Source: Larkinella punicea
GTDB taxonomy: Bacteria; Bacteroidota; Bacteroidia; Cytophagales; Spirosomataceae
Assembly: GCF_003334855.1 (NCBI RefSeq)
Contig: NZ_QOWE01000003.1
Coordinates: forward strand, 124,001-188,000
Direction: 5' to 3'
Length of the DNA: 64,000 nucleotides
A model generated the notes under the pieces. The model was not told where the DNA came from. It saw nothing but the letters and a program-made list of their open reading frames with translations, and did no database searches. Position numbers and translations under genes: made by a program. Numbering within the stretch: position 1 is the stretch's first letter; the number at the start of each line of letters is the position of its first letter. Shown here in pieces: positions 18,183 through 26,896 of the stretch.

Positions 18183-20021
18183 ATGGATCGTAATCAAATT
18201 ATTGGTATTGTATTGATTCTGGGGATGTTGCTGGGGTACCAGTTGTTAATGCCAAAGCCCGCTCCGGACACAAAACCCCAACAGGAAACCGCCACCACTG
18301 CCCCCACGCCGGAAGCCGCCAAGAAGGCGGAGCAACCCCTCGACTCGGCAGCCTCCCGGATGATGTACGGCGATTTTGCAGCCGCAGCAACGGGTCAGAG
18401 CCAGGATATAGTCGTCGAAAACCCCGATATCCGGGTTACTTTTAGCACCCAGGGAGGACGCGTTAAAGAAGTTCTTCTGAAAAATTACAAAACGTACGAC
18501 CAGAAACCGCTGGTGCTGCTCAATGAAGAAAGCAGCGAAATGGTGCTGGAACTGCCCACCAACCGGGGGAAAGTCAACATCGAAAAATTGTATTTCGAAA
18601 CGGCCACGCCACCCCGGACAACCGTTCAGGGAAACGCCCAAACCATATCGTTTAAACTCGCCCTGTCGCCCACCGAATCCGTTGAACAGACCTACACCAT
18701 TCCGGCGAAAGGCTTCGTGGTCGACTACGATCTGAAGCTGAATGGCCTGGATAGGCTATTGACCAACAACGATATCCGATTCCTGTGGCAGGATAAAATG
18801 CGGCAGTTTGAAAACGATATGGCCGAAAACCGCAAATCGGCAACCATCAATTATTTGTCGGCTGACGAAAATTTCGATGGTCTGTCGGAAGGAGCCGCCA
18901 ACCAGGAAGCGACGCTGGAAGAGCCGGTGCAATGGTTTACCATCAAGCACAAGTATTTTCTGGCCGGTTTTATTTCGGAGAGCAGTCCCTTCAAAAAGCC
19001 GGTTTTCAAAACGATTGTGAACGAAGCGGATTCCAGTACGGTCAAAACCGCCATCGCCGACGTGCTGATTCCCATCGCCGATGTGAAGGCTGGCAAAGGC
19101 AATTACCGCTTCTATTTTGGCCCAAACGATTACCAGTTGCTTGAAGAAGTTGCCCCCGAATTCGACCGGAACGTGTATCTGGGTTATGCCATTCTGAAAC
19201 CGGTGAACAAGTACTTTTTTGTGCCGGTGTTTAGCTTTCTGGAGAAATTCATTTCCAACTACGGTTTGCTGATCATCGCGCTGGTGGTGTTCGTGAAACT
19301 GCTGCTGACGCCGTTGACGTACCGTTCGTACGTTAGCATGGCGAAAATGCGGGTCTTAGGCCCCGAAGTGAACGCGATTCGCGAGAAGGTGGGCGACGAC
19401 ATGGCCAAGCAACAGCAGGAAACCATGAAGCTGTATCAGCAGGTGGGCGTAAGTCCGCTGAGTGGCTGTATTCCGGTTCTGGCCACGATGCCGGTTTTGA
19501 TGGCGTTGTTCTTCCTGTTTCCGAACCTGATCGAACTGCGGCAAAAAGGCTTCCTGTGGTCGGACGATTTGTCGACCTACGATTCGTTCATCAAATTCCC
19601 GTTCACGATTCCGTTCATGGGCTCGCACCTGAGTCTGTTTACGATCTTCATGACGGCGTCGAGTTTGGCCTACGCCTACTATAACAACCAGATGACGCCC
19701 GCCCAGCCGAACAGCCCGATCAACATGAAAGCGATGAGCTACGTGTTTCCGCTGATGTTCATGTTTGTTCTGAATTCGTTCCCGGCTGGTCTGACTTTCT
19801 ATTACTTTGTTTCGAACGTCGTGACGATTGCCCAGCAATTGCTGATTCGCAAGTTTGTCGACGAAGACAAGATCAAGGCGGTGCTGGAAGAAAACCGGAA
19901 GAAGTTTGCGAAGGGCGATGTCAAAAAATCGAAGTTTCAGGATTTGCTGCAACGCTCGCTTCAACAGGCCGAAGAAGCTAAAAAGCAGGCTGAAGAGGCC
20001 AAAAAACGACCGAAAAAATAA
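18183..20021 (+). CDS. yidC: Membrane protein insertase YidC
   Basis: YidC inserts and folds inner-membrane proteins, alone or with Sec. The 612-residue protein has the N-terminal helix NQIIGIVLILGMLLGYQLL, a large periplasmic domain (about 75-340), and the conserved C-terminal core (about 355-575). That core contains LLTPLTYRSYVSMAKMR, LSGCIPVLATMPVLMALF and the FNSFPAGLTFYY-like helix pair. The tail is Lys/Glu/Ala-rich, as usual in Bacteroidota. pyrG upstream and yidC appear together in relatives. Confidence 0.97.
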   Translation: MDRNQIIGIVLILGMLLGYQLLMPKPAPDTKPQQETATTAPTPEAAKKAEQPLDSAASRMMYGDFAAAATGQSQDIVVENPDIRVTFSTQGGRVKEVLLKNYKTYDQKPLVLLNEESSEMVLELPTNRGKVNIEKLYFETATPPRTTVQGNAQTISFKLALSPTESVEQTYTIPAKGFVVDYDLKLNGLDRLLTNNDIRFLWQDKMRQFENDMAENRKSATINYLSADENFDGLSEGAANQEATLEEPVQWFTIKHKYFLAGFISESSPFKKPVFKTIVNEADSSTVKTAIADVLIPIADVKAGKGNYRFYFGPNDYQLLEEVAPEFDRNVYLGYAILKPVNKYFFVPVFSFLEKFISNYGLLIIALVVFVKLLLTPLTYRSYVSMAKMRVLGPEVNAIREKVGDDMAKQQQETMKLYQQVGVSPLSGCIPVLATMPVLMALFFLFPNLIELRQKGFLWSDDLSTYDSFIKFPFTIPFMGSHLSLFTIFMTASSLAYAYYNNQMTPAQPNSPINMKAMSYVFPLMFMFVLNSFPAGLTFYYFVSNVVTIAQQLLIRKFVDEDKIKAVLEENRKKFAKGDVKKSKFQDLLQRSLQQAEEAKKQAEEAKKRPKK

Positions 20022-20050
20022 AAAAGATGATTCACTAATCCGTCTTCTTT

Positions 20051-20086
20051 CTAACAAAACCAACACGTCTGTGTTGGTTTTGTTAG
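20051..20086 (+). terminator. Terminator hairpin, perfect 16-bp arms
   Basis: Bases 20051-20066 and 20071-20086 are perfectly complementary (CTAACAAAACCAACAC with a GTCT loop), followed by a run of T. It ends yidC 29 bases after the stop. A -7-like TAGTTTTG at 20084-20091 overlaps its right edge, so the next gene may start transcription directly from it. Confidence 0.8.
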
Positions 20087-20115
20087 TTTTGTGCCACGCT
20101 TCTTAATCCAGCCCC

Positions 20116-21840
20116 ATGAACAGGTTCTTTGCTTTTCATACCGGTTTCAGGTCACTCAGCCTCTGTGTCCTTCTATGGACGACCGCACAGGCGGCTATGT
20201 CCCAAACCGATCACGTTGAACGACGCTACCAGTATGCGGTACGCTTCATTCAGCAGAAGGACTATGTGAAGGCCAAAGCCGAACTCAGGCCGCTGACCGA
20301 GATCCGGACCAGTGGCATTGCGCCCTACGCGCACTATTACCACGCGCTGGCCGATTTTAATTTGAAGCGGTTTTCGGAAAGTCGGCTGATGTTGAAACAG
20401 TTGATCGACCGGTTTCCGGATTGGAAAAAGATGGACGATGCCTATTACCTACTGGGGGCGGCTTTTTTTGAAAACGGGCAATACGAAGAAGGCATCGAAA
20501 ACCTGAGCCGCATCGGCGATCCGGCCCTCAAACCGGATGTCAGCAAGCTGCAAACCTATTATTTCAGCCAGATCAACGATTTGAACCGGTTGAAACTGAT
20601 GCAGAAAGAATTTCCGAACAACCGCGAGCTGGCGCTGGCCCTGATCGATCAGATTCAGCGGACATCAACGGCCCCGGCCGACCTCGAACTGTCGGATCGG
20701 CTAACCAACCGGTTTGGTGTGCCGGGTGTTTCGCGACCTGTTACGACCGAAGCGTCATCCAGTACGGCGACGGTTGCCAGACCGGAGAAAAACCGCAACA
20801 AAGGCTATTACAACGTAGCTGTGTTGTTTCCGTTTCGGTTGAACGACATCAATCCGGAGGAACGCGCCCGTTCGAACCAATACGCGCTGGATTTGTACAA
20901 TGGCATGCGGCTGGCGAAAACGAAATTGCAGTCGGAAGGCATTACGGTGAATCTGTTTGCCTACGATGTGGATAATGATGGCACCAAAATGACGACGCTG
21001 GTCAACAATCCGGGGTTCATTCAAAACGATTTGCTGATCGGCCCGCTCTATGCCGAACCCAACCGGATTGCCACGGAATTTGCCAATCAGAACAACGTTT
21101 TGCTCGTTAATCCGATTTCAACCAGCAGCGAACTGGTCGTCAATCAACCCCTGGCTTTTCTGGCAAACGCGTCGCTAAACCAGCAGGCGCTGAAAACCGT
21201 GGCTTTTGCCCGAACCTTGTCGATGGTGAAAAAAGCGGCTATTTATTACGGGAACACCCGGAAAGACTCGACGCTGGCGGCACTGTACCAGAACGAACTG
21301 AAACGAATTGGGTATACCGTGCAGGATTTTCGGAAAGTAGGCAGCAGTGATCTGGAAGCCATTCGGCTGTCGGAAACGAACAAACCCGGCCACATTTTTC
21401 TGGTGAGCAGCGACGAAAGCACGGGGGCCAAATTACTCCGGTTGCTCACACAACGGAAAGTAGAAGTACCGGTGATTGCTACTTCGTCCGCTTTCAATTT
21501 TGACAAGGATCCCCTGTCGACTTTTTCAAAAAGCGATTTGTACCTGGTATATCCCGAGTTTGTCGATCCGGAACGCCCCGGTTCAGACGAATTTGAGGAG
21601 TTGTACCTGGATCAGCGCAATATGATTCCGTCGATGTACGCATACCAGGGGTACGATATGCTGCTGTTTTTTGGCCGGATGCTGGCCCGAACCCGCGGAC
21701 AGATTACAAACCGGTCGCAACTCAAAGCCACCCCCGAAGAAGGCTACCTGCTTTCCGGCTACGATTACACCGCCAGCAACGATAACCAGGTCGTCCCCAT
21801 CGTAAAATACGACGGAACACGGTTTACACTAATCAAATAA
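20116..21840 (+). CDS. TPR plus periplasmic binding-domain protein (LpoA-like)
   Basis: A 574-residue secreted protein with a signal peptide (hydrophobic about residues 15-30, ending AAMSQ). Residues about 35-170 form TPR-like helical repeats (YQYAVRFIQQKDYVKAKAELRPL and others). Residues about 230-570 form a type I periplasmic binding fold (NVAVLFPFRLND, then LLIGPLYAEPN and VPVIATSSAFN). The same order of TPR then binding domain is seen in LpoA, the activator of penicillin-binding proteins in proteobacteria, so a role in cell-wall synthesis is possible. In Bacteroidota such proteins are uncharacterised and usually called ABC substrate-binding proteins. Confidence 0.8.
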   Translation: MNRFFAFHTGFRSLSLCVLLWTTAQAAMSQTDHVERRYQYAVRFIQQKDYVKAKAELRPLTEIRTSGIAPYAHYYHALADFNLKRFSESRLMLKQLIDRFPDWKKMDDAYYLLGAAFFENGQYEEGIENLSRIGDPALKPDVSKLQTYYFSQINDLNRLKLMQKEFPNNRELALALIDQIQRTSTAPADLELSDRLTNRFGVPGVSRPVTTEASSSTATVARPEKNRNKGYYNVAVLFPFRLNDINPEERARSNQYALDLYNGMRLAKTKLQSEGITVNLFAYDVDNDGTKMTTLVNNPGFIQNDLLIGPLYAEPNRIATEFANQNNVLLVNPISTSSELVVNQPLAFLANASLNQQALKTVAFARTLSMVKKAAIYYGNTRKDSTLAALYQNELKRIGYTVQDFRKVGSSDLEAIRLSETNKPGHIFLVSSDESTGAKLLRLLTQRKVEVPVIATSSAFNFDKDPLSTFSKSDLYLVYPEFVDPERPGSDEFEELYLDQRNMIPSMYAYQGYDMLLFFGRMLARTRGQITNRSQLKATPEEGYLLSGYDYTASNDNQVVPIVKYDGTRFTLIK

Positions 21841-21843
21841 TTT

Positions 21844-21926
21844 TGAATGAGTGAATGATAGAATGAGTGAATAAAAACTAAGCAACCTTCCTTTTTTATT
21901 CACTCATTCTATCATTCACTCATTCA
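21844..21926. repeat. Perfect inverted repeat, 34-bp arms, before hemL
   Basis: Bases 21844-21877 are perfectly complementary to 21893-21926, with a 15-base loop. The arms are built from repeats of the word GAATGAGTGAATGA. The right arm ends 11 bases before the hemL ATG, so any hemL transcript starting upstream would carry a very stable hairpin at its ribosome-binding region. No U-tract follows. Confidence 0.92.
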
Positions 21927-21937
21927 CTCATTGAAAA

Positions 21938-23221
21938 ATGACAAAAAGCGAGCAACTCTTCGAGAAAGCAAAAACATTGATTCCGGGCGGGGTGAATTCT
22001 CCGGTTCGGGCGTTCCGGGCCGTAGGTGGAAACCCGGTGTTTATTAAATCCGCAAAAGGACCTTATCTTTTTGATGAGGACGGAAACCGGTACATCGAGC
22101 TGATCAATTCCTGGGGGCCGATGGTATTGGGCCATGCGTTTGAGCCGGTGGAAGAAGCCGTTCGGGAAGCGATTCAGCACTCGTTTTCGTTCGGCGCACC
22201 CACCCGCAAGGAAGTGGAAATGGCCGAATTGATCACCGAAATGGTGCCGTCGGTCGAGATGGTGCGGATGGTCAACTCCGGCACCGAAGCCACCATGGCG
22301 GCTATCCGGGTGGCGCGCGGGTTTACCGGTCGTGATAAACTGATCAAATTTGAAGGCTGTTACCACGGCCACGCCGATTCGTTCCTGATTGCGGCTGGCA
22401 GTGGTGCCATCACGATGGGAACGCCCGACAGTCCTGGTGTCACCAAGGCAACGGCATTGGATACGCTGACGGCCCCATTCAACGATCTGTATGCCGTAGA
22501 ACGCTTGATCGACGCCAACGCCAATCAAATTGCCGCCATCATCCTGGAACCCGTTGTGGGCAACATGGGCTGTGTTTTGCCTGAACCCGGTTTCCTGCAA
22601 GGCTTACGGGATTTGTGCGATAAAAATGATATTCTGCTGATTTTTGACGAAGTCATGACCGGTTTCCGGCTGGCCAAAGGGGGCGCGCAGGAGCGGTTTG
22701 GCATCCGGCCCGATCTCACCACAATGGGGAAAATCATCGGGGGCGGTATGCCTGTGGGAGCTTATGGCGGACGGCGCGACATCATGAGCATCGTTTCACC
22801 CGCCGGGCCGGTGTATCAGGCCGGCACCTTGTCCGGAAATCCGATTGCCATGTCGGCCGGGCTGGCGATGTTGCGGCATTTGAACGGACATCCGGAAGTC
22901 TACACGCGGCTGGAAGAACTGGGAACGCGGCTGACCGACGGCATTCGCGCCAGCATGGTCAAACTGGGGCTGGATTTTACGATCAATCACCTTAGCTCCA
23001 TGTACACGCTGTTCATGACGGAGCGGCCGGTTTCTAATTTCGTCGATGCCAAAACCAGCGATTTGCCGTTGTTTGGGCGGTATTTCCAGGCGATGCTGAA
23101 GCGGGGTGTTTACCTGGCTCCCTCGCAGTTTGAGAGCCTGTTCCTCTCGGTGGCCCTGACGGACGAGTTGATCGATCAGGTGATCTGGGCGAATGAAGAG
23201 GCATTGAAGGAAGTTATTTAA
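21938..23221 (+). CDS. hemL: Glutamate-1-semialdehyde 2,1-aminomutase
   Basis: HemL is the PLP enzyme that makes 5-aminolevulinate from glutamate-1-semialdehyde in the C5 haem pathway. The 427-residue protein has LIPGGVNSPVRAF near the start, NSGTEATMAAIRVAR, the GCYHGHADSFL motif and the PLP lysine Lys265 in TMGKIIGGGMPVGAYGG. Length is canonical. A 34-bp inverted repeat sits just before the start codon, which may separate it from the upstream gene. A glycosyltransferase gene follows after 9 bases on the same strand. Confidence 0.97.
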   Translation: MTKSEQLFEKAKTLIPGGVNSPVRAFRAVGGNPVFIKSAKGPYLFDEDGNRYIELINSWGPMVLGHAFEPVEEAVREAIQHSFSFGAPTRKEVEMAELITEMVPSVEMVRMVNSGTEATMAAIRVARGFTGRDKLIKFEGCYHGHADSFLIAAGSGAITMGTPDSPGVTKATALDTLTAPFNDLYAVERLIDANANQIAAIILEPVVGNMGCVLPEPGFLQGLRDLCDKNDILLIFDEVMTGFRLAKGGAQERFGIRPDLTTMGKIIGGGMPVGAYGGRRDIMSIVSPAGPVYQAGTLSGNPIAMSAGLAMLRHLNGHPEVYTRLEELGTRLTDGIRASMVKLGLDFTINHLSSMYTLFMTERPVSNFVDAKTSDLPLFGRYFQAMLKRGVYLAPSQFESLFLSVALTDELIDQVIWANEEALKEVI

Positions 23222-23230
23222 TCCCATTCG

Positions 23231-24238
23231 ATGCGTTTTTCCGTCATCATTCCCGTTTACAATCGCCCGGACGAACTGCGCGAACTGCTCGAAAGCCTGA
23301 GCCGTCAAACCCGTGTTCCTGACGAAATCGTGGTAGTGGAAGACGGTTCCGTAACCCGGGCCGATGCGGTGGTCGAGTCATTCAAAAACCACCTGGACAT
23401 TCACTATTATTTCAAGCCCAACGGCGGGCAGGGGTTCGCCCGAAACCACGGATTTGAGCGGTCGACGGGCGATTATTTTGTGATTTTTGATTCCGATGCG
23501 CTGGTACCTCCGCATTATTTTGCCGCCGTCGAACAGCGGTTGCAAACCGATTGGCTCGATGCGTACGGCGGTCCCGACGCAGCGCATCCCAGTTTTACGC
23601 CCATTCAAAAGGCGATTAGTTATTCCATGACCTCGCCATTTACGACCGGCGGCATTCGGGGCAGCAAGAAGAACCTGGGCGGCAAGTTTCATCCGCGCAG
23701 TTTCAACATGGGTTTTTCGCGGCTGGTCTACGAGAAAATCGGTGGCTATAAAATCAGCCGGATGGGGGAGGACATTGAATTTGCTATTCGGATTATTGAG
23801 AATGACTTCAAAACCGGTCTGCTTCCAGAAGCGTTTATTTATCACAAACGCCGGACGAATTTCGGTCAATTTTACCGACAACTCCGGTTTTTTGGCCGCG
23901 CCCGCATCAACATTGCCCGGTTTTTTCCGTCGGAACTCCGGCTGGTGCACACCTTTCCCGCCTTGTTTACACTATTCGTCTTCTCGGTGCCGGTCTGGTA
24001 TTTCATCCACCCGGTTCTGTTCGGTCTGGCCATAGCGGTTCTGCTTCTGTTCTCCATTTTAATTTTCACTGACGCCGTCCGAAAAGAGAAGAGTCTAAAA
24101 GTGGGTTTTTTAAGCATTGGGGCGGCTTTCGTGCAGCTCATTGGTTACGGCGTCGGTTTTTTGAGCGAAGGCTGGAAACGACTCCGAGAACCCAAAGGCC
24201 ACCAGGAAACCGGTGCCAATATGGAATATCCATCGTAA
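23231..24238 (+). CDS. Family 2 glycosyltransferase
   Basis: A 335-residue GT2 enzyme with a GT-A nucleotide-binding domain at the N-terminus (FSVIIPVYNRPDELRE; the metal-binding DSDA near residue 86) and an acceptor region with GEDIEFAIR. Two hydrophobic helices follow at about 238-282, then a third at about 292-312, anchoring it in the inner membrane. It probably transfers a sugar to a lipid or polysaccharide. The downstream sugar-nucleotide epimerase-like gene and methyltransferase suggest a small envelope glycan cluster. Donor and acceptor cannot be told. Confidence 0.88.
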   Translation: MRFSVIIPVYNRPDELRELLESLSRQTRVPDEIVVVEDGSVTRADAVVESFKNHLDIHYYFKPNGGQGFARNHGFERSTGDYFVIFDSDALVPPHYFAAVEQRLQTDWLDAYGGPDAAHPSFTPIQKAISYSMTSPFTTGGIRGSKKNLGGKFHPRSFNMGFSRLVYEKIGGYKISRMGEDIEFAIRIIENDFKTGLLPEAFIYHKRRTNFGQFYRQLRFFGRARINIARFFPSELRLVHTFPALFTLFVFSVPVWYFIHPVLFGLAIAVLLLFSILIFTDAVRKEKSLKVGFLSIGAAFVQLIGYGVGFLSEGWKRLREPKGHQETGANMEYPS

Positions 24239-24242
24239 TTCC

Positions 24243-24250
24243 TATTTTTG
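24243..24250 (+). promoter_or_regulatory. -7 box 4 nt before the epimerase ATG
   Basis: TATTTTTG is followed by exactly four bases (GCCT) and the ATG at 24255. No clear -33 TTG is visible at 19-20 bases. If active, it would give a leaderless mRNA. It lies just after the stop codon of the glycosyltransferase gene. Confidence 0.5.
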
Positions 24251-24254
24251 GCCT

Positions 24255-25241
24255 ATGAAAGTCTTAGTTACCGGAAGCGCGGGACATCTGGGCGAGGCAC
24301 TGGTGCGCACGTTCCAGCGTTTGGGAGATGAAGTCGTCAGTATCGACATTCTAAACTCTCCATTTACTTCGCACGTCGGCTCAATTACCGACCGTTCGTT
24401 TGTTCAAGGTTGTCTTGAGGACGTAAAGGCGGTTTTTCATACGGCAACTCTCCACAAACCGCACGTCGCGACCCACAGCCTGCAGGATTTCATTGACACC
24501 AACATCACTGGTACGCTCAATCTGCTGCAGGAGTCGGTGGCCGCTGGTGTGGAGCGTTTTGTGTTCACCAGCACCACCAGTGTTTTTGGCGATGCACTGG
24601 TGCCACCCGCCGGAGAACCCGCAGCCTGGATTACGGAGGAGGTGACGCCCGTTCCCAAAAACATTTACGGCGTTACAAAGACAGCCGCTGAAAATCTTTG
24701 TCAGCTTTTTTACCGAAATCAGCGGTTGCCCTGTATCGTTCTGCGGACCTCCCGGTTTTTTCTCGAAATTGATGACAACAAGGGCGTGCGGGATGCCTAT
24801 GAAGACGACAATGTAAAAGCCAACGAATATCTCTTTCGGCGCGTGGATCTGGAAGATGTGGTGAGTGCGCACCTGCTGGCGGCCGAACGGGCACCGGCCC
24901 TCGGTTTTGGTACCTACATCATCAGCGCAACGACACCTTTTTTGCCGGATGACACAGTTACTTTACGCTCTGCTGCCCCTCAAGTAGTTGGACGATTGGT
25001 TCCGGACTATGAAGCAGAATACGGGCGCCGGGGCTGGTGGATGTTCCCCGAAATTGACCGGGTGTACGTGAACGAAAAAGCCCGGACAGAACTGGGTTGG
25101 CAACCGAAGTATGATTTTAGGTATTTGATTGAACGCCTGAAAGCGGGGGAAGACCTGAGAAGCCCACTGGCCCGGCAGGTTGGCTCGAAGAAATACCACC
25201 CGAAAACCTTTTCCGAAGGGCCTTATCCAGTCGAATGCTAA
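24255..25241 (+). CDS. NAD-dependent epimerase/dehydratase (extended SDR)
   Basis: A 328-residue extended short-chain dehydrogenase. The Rossmann motif is VTGSAGHLGEAL at the very N-terminus, FTSTTSVFG carries the catalytic serine/threonine region, and YGVTK carries the catalytic Tyr and Lys (about residues 137-141). The C-terminal part forms the substrate domain. Members act on nucleotide sugars or related substrates. The frame is open 14 codons further up, but ATG 24255 is where the Rossmann strand begins. The neighbouring glycosyltransferase suggests a glycan role. Confidence 0.88.
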   Translation: MKVLVTGSAGHLGEALVRTFQRLGDEVVSIDILNSPFTSHVGSITDRSFVQGCLEDVKAVFHTATLHKPHVATHSLQDFIDTNITGTLNLLQESVAAGVERFVFTSTTSVFGDALVPPAGEPAAWITEEVTPVPKNIYGVTKTAAENLCQLFYRNQRLPCIVLRTSRFFLEIDDNKGVRDAYEDDNVKANEYLFRRVDLEDVVSAHLLAAERAPALGFGTYIISATTPFLPDDTVTLRSAAPQVVGRLVPDYEAEYGRRGWWMFPEIDRVYVNEKARTELGWQPKYDFRYLIERLKAGEDLRSPLARQVGSKKYHPKTFSEGPYPVEC

Positions 25242-25245
25242 CGAC

Positions 25246-26010
25246 TTACTTTTTGCAGAGATAAATCACTTCCCCGGCGGGCAGCGAAAACCGCTTTACT
25301 TCTTCTTTGGGGAGTTCGAACACGAAGCGATCTTCCACGACGGTAAAACCGCCTTTGGCCAGCCGTTGGGCATAATCGCGGCCAAAAAGTCGGACGTGGT
25401 CGCTTTGCCAGAAAAGCCGCTCCCGTTCTTTCGGGTCGGTGATGGTGGCGTCTTCGAAGGTGGTTTCGCGGGTATAGTCGATCGGTGACTGAATGATGGC
25501 CCAGCCGCCCGGTTTCAGCACCCGATACAGCTCACTACTGGCTTTGGCGTCATCCTCGACGTGTTCCATGACATGGTTACAAAAGGCGACATCGAAGGTA
25601 TTGTCCGGAAATGGAATCTGGTGGATGTCCATTTTTATTTTCGCCAGCGGGGATTCGATGTCGGCGGTGATGTAATCCAGATTCGGCAGTTTCTCGAACC
25701 GGTCGATAAAGCAATGCTCGGGTGCCACGTGCAGAACCTTGAGGGGATCGCGGTAGAAATTGGTTTTTCGTTGCAGGTAAAGGTTCATCAGCCGGTGGCG
25801 TTCCAGCGCTAAGCAATTCGGACACAGGGCGTTCGGGCGCGGGATGTTCCGGCCGTAGGGCATAAACTCCCGAAAGTGTTTGCTGCAAACCGTACACTCG
25901 ACGTTGTTACCCCGGTAGAAAACCATCATCACCTTCATGGCGTAATGGCTGACCCGCTGCAAAACCGGGCGCGGTACGGTTTTTAAGATAAAGCTGATGA
26001 GATGTTTCAT
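25246..26010 (-). CDS. SAM-dependent methyltransferase with N-terminal CxxC motifs
   Basis: A 254-residue class I methyltransferase, starting at ATG 26010. The N-terminus has a short amphipathic stretch and then a zinc-ribbon-like element, CTVC and CPNC separated by 23 residues. The methyltransferase core follows (VLHVAPEHC as motif I, ITADIESPLAKIKMDIH, FDVAFCNHVMEHV as motif IV, and RVLKPGGWAIIQSP). The substrate is unknown. It is convergent with the epimerase gene, with 4 bases between stops. Similar proteins occur in polysaccharide regions. Confidence 0.85.
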   Translation of the reverse strand: MKHLISFILKTVPRPVLQRVSHYAMKVMMVFYRGNNVECTVCSKHFREFMPYGRNIPRPNALCPNCLALERHRLMNLYLQRKTNFYRDPLKVLHVAPEHCFIDRFEKLPNLDYITADIESPLAKIKMDIHQIPFPDNTFDVAFCNHVMEHVEDDAKASSELYRVLKPGGWAIIQSPIDYTRETTFEDATITDPKERERLFWQSDHVRLFGRDYAQRLAKGGFTVVEDRFVFELPKEEVKRFSLPAGEVIYLCKK

Positions 26011-26158
26011 ACCACGGAAAAACACCGCCGGAACACGGATGTTATCGATGAACCCCAACCGGCGATGGGGCCGAATACGCAATAATTAACAGATTTACAG
26101 ATAAAATGAGATTTAGTCTGTTAAATTAGAGCTTTGATCACTTGTAGTTTTACTTACG

Positions 26159-26497
26159 ATGGCTGTTGCTCCCTCTAAACCGCCCGGTCGGCGACTCATC
26201 AAGCGGATGAGTACCCGCACCAAATGGCTTCTGCTGGCTCCTTTCAGTCTGATTCTGATTGGCTATGGCTTGTGCGTTTTCAGCGAAGCCGCCAACCTGA
26301 AACATACCGGCGAGTCCTTCAGCCGGTGGTTTTTGCTGGGAACCTATAGTCTGGTGGTTATCAACGCCGGGCTTTCTCTGTTTGGTCAGGCCATTATTTT
26401 CCGGATGCAGATCGAAAACCGTCGAACCATTCGCCGGTACCTGAAAAAGATGCTGCGGGAACGGCTTAAAAAAGAAAACCCCGTCCGTCGAGCGTGA
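26159..26497 (+). CDS. Small two-helix membrane protein, unknown function
   Basis: A 112-residue protein with a basic N-terminus (about 20 residues rich in Lys/Arg), two membrane helices (about 24-42 and 59-81) and a strongly basic C-terminal tail of about 30 residues. I recall similar uncharacterised proteins in Spirosoma-like bacteria, but I cannot name a family. The pattern places both tails in the cytoplasm. No neighbour gives a clue to function. Confidence 0.65.
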   Translation: MAVAPSKPPGRRLIKRMSTRTKWLLLAPFSLILIGYGLCVFSEAANLKHTGESFSRWFLLGTYSLVVINAGLSLFGQAIIFRMQIENRRTIRRYLKKMLRERLKKENPVRRA

Positions 26498-26566
26498 CGA
26501 GGCAATCGAATGATCCTCCGTTTTCAGAAAACAGTGCGATACTACCCACTGAAAACCGCTTTTCAC

Positions 26567-26731
26567 TTACGCTGCGGCCTGGCTTTTCTTTTCGGCAAAA
26601 GACGCCTTGATGGCTTCTACATCAACGTTTTTCACGTCCGGGCGACGCAATAATTGTTTGATGCGCGCAATTTTGTTGTTAGCCCGGGCTTTATTTTTTT
26701 GGTCTTTGCGTTTCAGTGCTGTTACTCCCAT
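26567..26731 (-). CDS. Conserved very basic 54-residue protein
   Basis: This small gene encodes 54 residues, starting MGVTALKRKDQKNKARANN and ending EKKSQAAA. The N-terminal half is full of Lys, Arg and Asn, as in ribosome-associated or RNA-binding proteins, and the C-terminal half looks helical. I recall close relatives annotated only as hypothetical in Cytophagales. The coding frame is closed cleanly by ATG at 26731 and a stop at 26567. It lies upstream of and divergent from hisS. Confidence 0.75.
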   Translation of the reverse strand: MGVTALKRKDQKNKARANNKIARIKQLLRRPDVKNVDVEAIKASFAEKKSQAAA

Positions 26732-26884
26732 GATTGTATGTAATTAGTCCGTTTAATCCAAATTGTCCGCAAAATTAGCGGAAATAACGCAGAAAATCAA
26801 TTTTTTATTGGTACTAATCTGACTCGATGCCGGGGTAGGCGCAGGTTCCTGCAAACACCCTGCTGAAAACTCCGTCCGGCTTGC

Positions 26885-26892
26885 TATTTTTG
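26885..26892 (+). promoter_or_regulatory. -7 box 4 nt before the hisS ATG
   Basis: TATTTTTG is followed by four bases (CAAC) and the ATG at 26897. It has the same spacing as at 15274 and 24243, consistent with a leaderless hisS mRNA. A -33 element is not obvious. Confidence 0.55.
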
Positions 26893-26896
26893 CAAC

